Translations under genes and position numbers: made by a program
Origin: Pedosphaera sp.
GTDB lineage: Bacteria > Verrucomicrobiota > Verrucomicrobiia > Limisphaerales > UBA9464
Direction: 5' to 3'
NCBI GenBank assembly: GCA_009695205.1
Contig: SIBK01000006.1
Location: 28,994 to 92,993 of the forward strand
Length of the DNA stretch: 64,000 bases
The notes under the pieces: model-generated
What the model was told of the DNA's origin: nothing
The model's database searches: none
Seen by the model: the letters and a program-made list of their open reading frames with translations, nothing else
Shown here: one piece after another, positions 38,784 to 49,100 of the stretch
Layout: each line of letters starts with the position of its first letter
How positions within the stretch are numbered: the first letter of the stretch is position 1

Positions 38784-39952
38784 TTCGAGTGCTCCTGATT
38801 TCGGTTGGCCGCCAACATTGCGCGCAGCAACGGTCTTTGCCTTACATATAATAATTCCGGGAAGGAATCCAAGTTTTGCAATAATTAAGTTCAGAAGACG
38901 TTTGCTCCCAAACGAGAGCAGCGGGGGAAAGTAGACCCCATTTATAGACTTTGTCGTATGCTTCGATTACGGGTTTTGGAAATGTAATGATTTCGCATTA
39001 ATCGGGATTAATTACGGATTTCGCAAGGGTCGAATTCGCAACACAGAGAGGTGGTCCAACTAAATGGCTTTTAAATATATGTCGTAGAGTGGCTGTTATG
39101 AACCTGCTTCCGTTGATCTCAATTGATTCAGATACTTTGTCCCTGGTGAATAGACGAGTAACGTCAGCACCGCGGTGCGTCGGGGCGAAGAATTCCCCGT
39201 GCAGACCGAATGAATAACTCTCTTGGGAAGAGGTTGGGAGGTGCCAAAGTGTTTGGTCTGTCTCATTGAGATTTCGATTCGGCGAATATTCCAATACCTC
39301 ATCTCCGTTTTCGGCACCGACCGTGGCGATCTCAAGGGACTGCCTCGAGGTGGCAAAATGTGAATCCCGATTCGAATCCGGAATAATGGGATCGCCAGTA
39401 AACGGACTGTTTCGAAATGGAAGCTTTGCGAAGCTCTGGGAAGTATATTTGTTCTCTCCAAGAACCTTCAAAGTGCCGATGAAGTTGCACCGATTTGGTG
39501 GATTCGCCGCCGCCGCACCGTCGAGGACTTCGGCCGTCCGCTGGGGCAATGGCACGCTTCTGGAAATGGGGTACGGTTCGCATAGAGCTTTGGGCAATTC
39601 GCTGTGAGCATCACCGACTACTACGGGGTTCCGGGCGGCTGGTAACAGGAAGCCGGAAGGCATTTGACCTTCCGGGTTAGTAGGCTGCCGGATAGGGCGG
39701 AAGAATGTCAGGCGAAGTACTGCCAAAGGACTCAGGCACGAGTGAGTGCCATTTGTTCGAGACAACTCACTGGAGCGCCGTTTTTGCCGCCGCAGGCGGC
39801 GGATCAGGCGCGACGGAAGCTTTGGATGTGATCAAGTCCTTGTAGAATGGGGTATAAAGTGATTCGCTACGATGAAACTCAGAAAGTTTTGGCGACACTT
39901 TGGGAGTGTAATCGTGAACACGAGCCCGCTAAGCTGAATGACACGAATTGAA

Positions 39953-42265
39953 ATGCTTATCAGATTCCAACGCGGAATCGAACTGGTTGTGATGCTGGCC
40001 GTCGTATTTACTGCGTCCGCGGCGTCCGCGCCGAAGGGAACGGCGCGCCCGGAATGATCGTCTCGGACGAGGATCGCAAGCATTGGTCTTATCTTCCACT
40101 GACAAACCCTCTGCCGCCTGCCGTCATCAGCAATTTCTCCGGGCGCACTCCGGTGGCCCGTTTCATCCTGGCCAAACTCGAAGAGAACAGTCTGGTGCCT
40201 TAGCCTCAGGCGGACTTGCGAAAATTGGTCCGGCGAATTTTTCTCGACCTTATCGGCTTGCCACCAACGCCGGAGCAAGTCGGGACGTTTGTGACGGCAT
40301 TCACAGGCAATTCGCAATCGGCGGTTGAATCACTCGTCGATCAGCTGCTGGCCAGTCCACAGTACGGAGAACGCTGGGCGCGGCATTGGTTCGACGTGGC
40401 GCGTTATGCCGACAGCGATGGGCAGGAAAGCGACGCAGACCGGCCCACCGCCCATCCTTATCGCGATTTCGTCATCCGGAGCCTGAATGACGACCTCGCG
40501 TTCGACACGTTCGTGCGATGGCAACTCGCCGGTGACGAATTGGAACCCGATAATCCGCAGGCCATCGCCGCCACCGGATTCATCGTGGCCGGGACGCTCG
40601 CGGTTCTCCCGAACAACCTGATGGAAGAAGAGAGAACCCGCTCTCGCTTCAATGAACTCGATGACATGATCGCGACAACCGGCTCGGCGATGCTCGCCCT
40701 GACGATCGGGTGTGCGCGCTGTCACGACAACAAGTATGATTCCGTCCCGCGCCGGGATTATTACCGCCTGTTAAGCGCCTTCAATGGCGGTGACCGCGCG
40801 GAAGTGCCGCTCGCGCCCCTCAAAAAAGTCCGGCCTCATCGCGAGGCGGAAGCGAAATAGAAGGGAGAATTCGATGCAGCCAAGAAGCGGAACGACGACT
40901 GGTTCAAGGAAGCGAAGAAGCCGCACGAAACGGCAGTGCATAACGCGAAGATTGACGCGCTCAAAGTCCGTGATGACGAGAGGATGCTTCTGAAAAACAA
41001 CCCTGACGCCAAGGAAGCCACGGGGTTGGCGAAGAAGTTCTCCAAGGAACTCAAAGTCGAGGACAAGGACTTTCGTCGGTTCCTTTCCGAAGAAGAGTGG
41101 AGCGAGTGGGGAGAGAGAGAAAGCGATGAAAGAGGTGGAGGCGCGTAGACCGAAACCGCTGCCTACAGCCTCGGCTTTCGCCGACTTCGACGCCAAGCCC
41201 CGGAAGACTTTCTTGCTGGCTCGAGGCGATTTCCGGGCGAAGAGCGAGTCGGTGGAGTTGGGATTCCTGACCGCGCTCACCCGAGGCAAGACGGCCGCAG
41301 AGTATTGGACGGAAGCGCGCGCCGAAGGCCGCCGGCCTAATTCCACTCAACAGCGACGTGCCTTGGCGGAATGGATGACGGACCTTGAACACGGTGCCGG
41401 CACGCTCGTCGCGCGGGTGATCGTGAACCGGGTCTGGCAGCATCATCTGGGAGAGGGACTGGTTCGTATTGTCAACGATTTTGGTACGCGGTGTGACCCG
41501 CCCACGCACCCGGAATGGTTGGAATGGTTGACGAGCGAGTTCGTGAAAAGAGGCTGGAAGTTGAAACCGCTTCACCGGCATATCATGACCAGCTCGGTCT
41601 ATCTCCAGGACACGGTGTTCGACGCGGCAAAATCCAAGGTAGATCCAGAAAACCGCCTTCTTTGGCGGCGGCGTCCGCAGCGAATGGAATCGGAGATCTT
41701 GCGTGACTCGATACTGGCGGTGAGCGGCACGCTGAATCCCGAAATGTTCGGCCCTTCTTTCAAGGCGCCTGTTGCTCCCGAGGCCATTCAGGCTCGCAAC
41801 ATCAAAGACTCCTATCCCACGGATCTGAAAAACACTCCCGCCACACGACGGCGGAGCGTTTACATGTTCTACAAGCGCGTGGTGCAGCAACCGCTGATGC
41901 AGGCGTTCGACGGGCCGGATGCCCAGGCCAGTTGCGGTCGTCGCGAAAACACGACAGTAGCCCCGCAGGCCCTCGCGTTGTTGAACGACCCATTCGTCCG
42001 GGCTCGCGCGATGGATTTTGCCCAGAGGATAGAGAGGGAGTCCGGCGCGGGGATTGAAGCGCAGGTTCGCTGGGCGTGGAATCTGGCGCTCGGCCGTGAA
42101 CCGTCCGCAGACGATGTAGGGTCTTGTATAGCCTTCATCAACGGACAAATTCATCAGCGAGCGATGCGCGAACCGGCAATACCCCAAACCGACGCCCAAC
42201 AATTGGCGATGGCCGACTTTTGCCAATCGATCTTCGCCATGAACGAATTCATATACGTCGACTAA
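39953..42265 (+). pseudogene. DUF1549/DUF1553 (planctomycete-cytochrome-associated) protein, degraded
   Basis: Signal-peptide-like MLIRFQRGIELVVMLAVVFTASAASA (frame 2), HWSYLPLTNPLPP and LIGLPPTPEQV...HWFDVARYADSDGQE (frame 1), TAG at 40201 and 40858, then frame 2 DUF1553 (GTLVARVIVNRVWQHHLGEGLVRIVNDFG). Confidence 0.8.
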
Positions 42266-42278
42266 CGAAGGCAACGCG

Positions 42279-43706
42279 ATGAATCCGCTCTATTCTCACT
42301 GCGGACGCTACGAGTCGTTCACGAACCGCCGCGACTTTCTGAAGAAGGCCGGCGCGGGTTTTGGCTTGCTGGCGTTGGCGGACCTGTTGCAAGGCGGAGC
42401 TCGGTTCGCCGCGGACATCGAGCTAGCGCGCGGCGTTGATCCGATGGCACCGCCGCTTCCCCATTTTCCCGCCAAAGCCAAATCGATCATCTGGCTCTTT
42501 ATGGAAGGCGCGCCGAGTTCCGTGGACCTTTTCGATCCCAAGCCGGAACTCACGAAACGCGACGGAAAGCGCATCGACATCGATGTCTTCAACGGAAATC
42601 CGGGGCCGCTGATGAAGTCCCCTTTCAGCTTCAAGCAATACGGGCAGTCGGGCGCGTGGGTTCGTGAGAAGTATCCGAATGTGGCGAAGCACGTGGACGA
42701 TTTCGCGTTAATCAAGTCGCTCTACAGCGAGTCCAACGACCATGTCCCGGCACTGTACCAGATTAACACAGGCATCGCTCGTCCAGGTTTTCCGAGCGCG
42801 GGCGCCTGGATTACTTACGGACTGGGTAGCGAAAGTCAGAACCTTCCCGGCTACGTGGTGCTCGGCAACAGTCAAGGAGTGAAGGGCGGACCGCTCAACT
42901 GGAGTGCGGGCTTTCTGCCGACCAGTTATCAGGGCACGCTCTTCCGTTCATCCGGTGCACCCATTCTCAACCTCTCCCGGCCTGAGCATGTCACGCGGGA
43001 GGACCATCGGGCGCAGCTCGATTTCCTGAAGGGGGTCAATACGGAACATCTCAAGCAGCACGGGGGCGAACCGGATTTGCTCGCGCGCATTCAAAGCTTC
43101 GAGCTGGCATATCGCATGCAGAGGGAGGCAACCGATCTGACCGATTTCTCAAACGAACCGAAAGAGATGCGTGAGCTCTACGGTCTCAACTAGGACGTGT
43201 CGAAGAACATTGGGACTAAGTGCCTGATCGCTCGGCGTCTGATTGAGCGCGATGTGCGTTTTGTGCAGGTTTACAGCGATGGCGAGTGGGAAGCCCACAG
43301 TGACCTCAAAGGCAATCACTCCAAGCACTGCGCATCCACCGACATGCCGATCCATGGGCTGCTCACCGACCTGAAACGCCGCGGCCTGATGGACAGCACC
43401 CTGGTGATTTTGGGGGGCGAGTTCGGCCGCATGCCCGTCTCCCAGGGCAACGGCGGTCGTGATCACAACCCGAATGGATTCATGGCCTGGATGGCGGGCG
43501 CTGGCATCAAGGGCGGCGTGAGTTTTGGCGAGACGGACGACATTGGCTACAAGGCCGTTAAGGATCGCGTCAGCGTCCACGACCTTCACGCGACCCTGCT
43601 TCACCTCCTCGGCATGGGGCACGAGAAATTGACCTACTTCCACAATGGCCGGCGTTATCGCCTGACAGATGTAGCCGGAAAAGTCATCGATCCAATTCTC
43701 GTGTGA
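42279..43706 (+). pseudogene. DUF1501 protein (Tat signal) interrupted by in-frame TAG at 43191-43193
   Basis: 42279-43193: TNRRDFLKKAGAGFGLLALADLLQ...FMEGAPSSVDLFDPKPEL; same-frame continuation 43197-43706: CLIARRLIERDVRFVQVYSDGEWEAHSDL...GGEFGRMPVSQGNGGRDHNPNGF. Confidence 0.85.
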
Positions 43707-43835
43707 GGGTGATCGAAAAGGGATTGAAGTGGCCCACGATAAGTGGCCGACGATTTGAGAGGTATCGAGCGTTGGAAATCGCGATAAAACAGTTTGTGTT
43801 GCAGGACCTATCCGGGTAATAAGGAGGGGCTCAGC

Positions 43836-45182
43836 ATGTTCAAAATCTTCGGAGAATCCGGTGGTCCTTTGTGCGACGGCGTGTCGCGCCGCGATTTCTT
43901 GAAGATTGGCGGTCTGGCCTTCGGCGGCCTTTCTCTTCCCCAATTGCTCCAGGCCGAACAACTCGCTGGCATTCGCAAGTCGCACAAGGCCGTGATCATG
44001 ATCTACTTGGTCGGCGCGCCGCCGCATCAGGATATGTTCGACCTGAAGATGGATGCGCCGATGGATATTCGCGGGCCCCATCGCCCAATGCGCACCAATG
44101 TCCCTGGCATCCAGATCTCCGAGCACATGCCTTGCTGCGCGAAGATCATGGATAAGCTCGTGCCCATTCGCACGATGTACGGCTCGCCCAATGGAGACCA
44201 TGACTCCTTCATCTGTTACACGGGACGGCAGGCGCCAAAGCAGCCCCCCGGTGGCTGGCCTTCGATGGGTGCCGTGCTCTCCAAACTTCACGGTCCGATT
44301 GAACCCGCGATTCCCGCCTTCGTCGGCCTGGCTCCCAAGGCAGGACATCCCCCCTACGGCTCACCCGGTCATCCAGGGTTTCTCGGCCCTACCCATTCAG
44401 CCTTCCGTCCGAACGGCCCGGGCATGGAAGATCTCCAGTTGAATGGCGTGACCCTCGATCGTCTCGGCGATCGGAAGGCGCTGCTCGCCAGCTTTGACAC
44501 CTTGCGACGTGACACCGACCGGAGTGGCGTCGTGGAAGGGTTCGACACCTTTCAGCAGCAAGCTTTCAACATCCTCACCTCCAGCAAACTGATGGAGGCG
44601 CTCGATCTGAGCAAGGAACCCGCGGCGGTGCGTGAGCGATATGGCAAGGGCGACCCGAAGAACTATGGCGACGGGGCGCCGAGGAACTGCGACCATTTCC
44701 TCATTGCCCGCCGGCTCGTCGAAGCGGGTGCGCGCTGTGTAACGTTGAATTTCGGCCGCTGGGATTTCCACAGTGACAACCATAGCGAACTGCTAACGCA
44801 TCTCCCGCTCTTCGATCAGGCTATGAGCGCGTTGGTCGTCGACCTCCACGAGCGCGGGTTGGACAAAGACGTGGCGGTGGTCGCCTGGGGAGAATTTGGC
44901 CGCACCCCACAGATCAACAAGGACGCGGGGCGCGACCACTGGCCCCAGGTGGGTTGCGCGCTCCTTGCGGGTGGCGGGATGAAAACCGGTCAGGTCATTG
45001 GCGCGACCGATCGGCTTGGCGGCGAAATCGTGGATCGTGGCGTTCACTTCGGTGAAGTCTTTGCCACGCTTTATCACCAACTTGGTCTCGACCCGAATCG
45101 CGTCACCCTCCCGGATCTTTCGGGACGCCCACACTTTCTCGTGGACGGCTGGCAACCCATGCCGGAACTCATCTCGGGCTAA
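43836..45182 (+). CDS. DUF1501 protein (Tat signal), intact
   Basis: SRRDFLKIGGLAFGGLSLPQLLQ, MIYLVGAPPHQDMFDLKMDAP, GEFGRTPQINKDAGRDHWPQ; ATG 43836 preceded by aaggagg at 43821. Confidence 0.93.
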   Translation: MFKIFGESGGPLCDGVSRRDFLKIGGLAFGGLSLPQLLQAEQLAGIRKSHKAVIMIYLVGAPPHQDMFDLKMDAPMDIRGPHRPMRTNVPGIQISEHMPCCAKIMDKLVPIRTMYGSPNGDHDSFICYTGRQAPKQPPGGWPSMGAVLSKLHGPIEPAIPAFVGLAPKAGHPPYGSPGHPGFLGPTHSAFRPNGPGMEDLQLNGVTLDRLGDRKALLASFDTLRRDTDRSGVVEGFDTFQQQAFNILTSSKLMEALDLSKEPAAVRERYGKGDPKNYGDGAPRNCDHFLIARRLVEAGARCVTLNFGRWDFHSDNHSELLTHLPLFDQAMSALVVDLHERGLDKDVAVVAWGEFGRTPQINKDAGRDHWPQVGCALLAGGGMKTGQVIGATDRLGGEIVDRGVHFGEVFATLYHQLGLDPNRVTLPDLSGRPHFLVDGWQPMPELISG

Positions 45183-45260
45183 AGCATGGGGTGGCGCTCA
45201 TCCCTGTGCATTCTCTTATGTCGCAGCCGGCGAAACAGCTATCAATAATATAACTGAAAT

Positions 45261-46049
45261 ATGCATCCATCGTTTCCAACCAATCAAGCCCGGCACTCCC
45301 GCTGGAGTGCATTTACTCTAATTGAATTGCTGGTCGTCATTGCGATCATCGCGATTCTCGCCGGCATGCTTCTGCCAGCTCTGGCCAAGGCGAAAGGAAA
45401 GGCCAAAACCACGTCTTGCCTGAACAACAATCGGCAAATCGGTCTGGCCACCGTAATGTATGTCCAGGATTATCGGAAATATCCAGGATGCCTTTTCGCC
45501 AACAATCCGGGCCGCTATGTCTGGATGACTCGCCTCTTTACGCAAATTGGAACGAACCGGGCGGTATTTTCTTGTGCGTCCGCCAAGCCTCGCTCCTATT
45601 GGAGCACCAACGTCAACAAGACCCTTGGAATCCCTGGAGATCCATTCGCCGTCCGGTTCGATAGTTATTTTTCGCTTGGCTACAACGACTGGGGGGCTCA
45701 CGGAGCCTTCTCCACCCACGGCCTTGGAGGTGACGTGGACCAAGCCCAGTGGCCTGAAGTGTCGGAGTCGGCGGTGAAGAATCCTTCCGAGATGATCATG
45801 CTGGGAGATACCAAGTCGGATAAAAACTTTGACGCCAACATAGACCCGACGAATCCCAGCGAATGGCCAGCCAGCCGGCATAATGGGCGCACCGTTCTTA
45901 TGTTTACCGATGGCCACGCAGAAAGCCCTCGACGGCGCGATGTCGTGAATCCCAAGAGCGAGTGGAACCGGAAGTGGTGTAATACGGGTGTGGCGGATGG
46001 AGTTTGGACGCTTGACACGAAGCTGGCGGACATGATTGACGTGGATTAG
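45261..46049 (+). CDS. Type II secretion pseudopilin-like protein (prepilin N-terminal cleavage/methylation motif)
   Basis: [47 protein letters not shown] and C-terminal [17 protein letters not shown]. Confidence 0.92.
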   Translation: MHPSFPTNQARHSRWSAFTLIELLVVIAIIAILAGMLLPALAKAKGKAKTTSCLNNNRQIGLATVMYVQDYRKYPGCLFANNPGRYVWMTRLFTQIGTNRAVFSCASAKPRSYWSTNVNKTLGIPGDPFAVRFDSYFSLGYNDWGAHGAFSTHGLGGDVDQAQWPEVSESAVKNPSEMIMLGDTKSDKNFDANIDPTNPSEWPASRHNGRTVLMFTDGHAESPRRRDVVNPKSEWNRKWCNTGVADGVWTLDTKLADMIDVD

Positions 46050-46174
46050 GGTTTTTTTTCAAGTGTGGCACACTCCCGCAGGATCAAAAACACCTGCGGC
46101 TTCAGGCTGCGATTGACCGCGCGCTCTTGAAAACAGCCTTGACATTTCAACGGCAGGACAGAGGGTGGCGCAAA

Positions 46175-49100
46175 ATGGACACCTTGGAGAAATCGACTCT
46201 GCCTGGTCGGGGAGCATCACTAAACCAAATGCTTATCGCTTTTTGGACGATCGCCGTCCTGGCCGGAACTCAAGCCTTGGCGGAGCTCGCGCGGGTGGAT
46301 ATCGCTCCGCCGCAATTGGACCCGACCCCAGCCGCTGGCTCCTACACGCGGGCTGCGGATGGCGCCTTTTCTATCCGCGGCCAGGGGACGGGCACGACGT
46401 CCAGCCAGTATCCCAACCTGGATTTCGGCAACGCTGTCAACCCCCGCGACATCAACGAGACCGGAGACGTGATGACGTTTGCCTACGAGGAGGTGACCGG
46501 CGATTTCGACCGCAGTGTGAAAATCACCGGGATCGCCAGCGACCCGGCCACCCCCGTGGATAAGTGGACACGCGGCGGCTTAATGGTTAGGACGGGGACT
46601 AATCACTACAGCGCCTCCCTACAGTTAATGGCCGCCAATCCGGCCTCGGGCGGTGGGAACGAAGTGAGCTTTGTCGGACGCGGGCTCGATGGTCAGAACT
46701 ACGGGGAGTTCAGCCGTCATTACTCGAGTGTGATTAAGGCGCTGCCCAATCAATGGCTCCGACTCCGGCGCGTGGGCGATTATTTCGCGGCCTACGTGGG
46801 CAAGAACGGGACGGATTGGACACTGATCGGCGAGCGCTTTCAGGAGTGGCCGGCGAGGGTCCTTATCGGTGCCTATGCGGCGGCTGGCAAAGCCGGTCCC
46901 AAGGCCGTGGTCCAGTTCTCGAATTACGGTGCCCCCGCTCTGAACGACCCCATCGCGCCCCGGTTGGTTTCCGCCGGAACGATCGATAAGAAGGTGGTCG
47001 GGGTGAAATTTTCCGAAATGGTCAGTTCCGCCACCGGGGTGAACCTGGCCAACTACAAGCTGAGCGAAGGTGTCATTACGGAGATCAAAATGGGTATCGG
47101 CGGCGACGCTGTTTATCTGAACGTCACCGGACTCACCTCGGACAACTTTTCCGTGACCGTCCTCGGCGGCGTCAAGGACACCGCCGGCAACCTGATCGCC
47201 GCCAATTCCGTGGTGCAGGCGAGGTCGCTCAACTGGATCGCGCAGGACATCGGTGCCATCCAGGACCCGGCCCATCGGCCCACGGTGGGCGATGATCCCT
47301 ACCGGGTTGGCCGCTCCGTGATGGTCTCCTCGGATGAGAATCCCGAGATCGAAGTGGTGGGCGGGGGTTCCAACCAATGGAACCCGGGAGATTTCATCCA
47401 TTACATCTATCGCGCCGAGCCGCTGTCAGGCGATTTCGACGTGACGGTCGCGGTGAGCCGGTTCGACCGTTCGAATCCCCAGGGCGGCTATTCGAACTCC
47501 GGAATCATGCTGCGCGCCTCGCCTTACATTGCGGGACAGGAATATACCGCGGAGGGAACGAAGGTGCCAATGGTGGCGAACCCGACTTACATCGAGAATT
47601 CAGCCCCGGGTCGGGGAGCCATACCGCTCTGGCGGTTGACGGAAGGCGGCGGCTACGGCAACGGCAAAGACAGCTTTACGTGGCAAACCCTCATCGGCGG
47701 CATCAAAGGGTATTACTCAGGCCTCCGGGGAACCGACGCGAGTGGGACTGTCGACCCGAAATCTTCGCCGACTTCCGCCCGGTATCTTCGTATCCGCCGT
47801 GTCGGCAAGGTCTATACGTTCTATGCCTCCTGGGACGGCGTGGATTGGGCGCAGGTGCATAAGGAGACCCTGCCGGCTCTTCCCGACAAGCTGCTCCTCG
47901 GTTTCTCCACGATGACGGACAGCGGCGCCTTCGCCACCCCTTTCAGCGCTTACGCCAACAACGGACACATGATTGACCCGAACGATCCGCTGAACCCGCT
48001 GAACCCAAACCTCGAGCCACCCGCGCCCGGCGGCCGGAGCTATATGAACGAGGCCAACTATGCCGTACAGCGAATCAAGGTCTTTCCCCATGGCGTGCCC
48101 GCTCCCGTGCCGGTGGACCTAGATGTGGTGAACATCGTGGCGGACGACGGCAGCTCATTCGCGCTGCCGGGAAGTTACGCTTCGAAGGGCACTTATGCGT
48201 TCGACATCGAGGGCGGCGGCACGGGGGCGTTCCGCAGCGCCGGCGACGAACTGACCTTCGCCTATGAGGAGGTCACCGGTGACTTCGACAAGCAAATCCG
48301 CGTCACAAGCATCACTTCGTCATGGTTTGACACGGACGGCAACGCTTACACGCCGGCCGAAGGCGAAGTGCTGCCCGTGGATGCGTGGGCGCAGGGTGGC
48401 CTGATGGTTCGCACCAGCACCAACAACCTGAGTGCGTCCTTGGCGATTGTTGCCGCGAATCCCGCGGGCACCAATCAGGTGCGAGTGATGGGCCGCGCCT
48501 TGGAGGGGCAGAACTTCACTCAGTTCAGTCGATCCTATGCCGGCGTCACGAACGCCCTTCCCAACCAGTGGTTGCGCGTGCAGCGGGTGGGCAATTACTT
48601 CGCATTCTACACGGGTACCAATGGAGTGATCTGGTCGCTTATCGGCCAGCGATATCAGGTACTGCCGGCGACGGTCTTGATTGGAGGCTACGCCGCCGCG
48701 TCCTTGAATCCCGACGATGCCATCGGGAATCCGAATGGGCTGAAAGCCAAGACGCTCATCCATTTCGCTGATTACAAGAACGTAGACCTCGGCGACAAGG
48801 TGCCGCCCGCGTTGGTCTCGGTGGGCACGCTCGATAAGAAAACCGTCGGCGTGAAGTTCTCGGAGTTGGTGAACTCCGCGACGGCAACGGTGCCCGACAA
48901 CTACACGCTCAGCCAGGGCACCGTGACGGCGGCCCGCCTGGGCATCGGCGGGAACTCGGTTTACCTGACGGTGAACGGACTGACTTCAGACACGTTTACC
49001 GTTTCGGTGAAGAATGTGAAGGATCCGTCGGGCAATCCGATTGCATCCGGATCCACCGCCCCGGGCACGGTCGCGAATTGGATTTCGGCGGACATTGGCT

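Noticed and set aside
39000-39765. 255-aa minus ORF in the gene-poor region
   Set aside because: No recognisable fold, signal or motif; may be chance or degraded coding. Not supported enough to call.
41051-42274. 407-aa minus ORF
   Set aside because: Antisense to the DUF1553 fragment, which has recognisable motifs.
43149-44348. 399-aa minus ORF
   Set aside because: Antisense to both DUF1501 genes.
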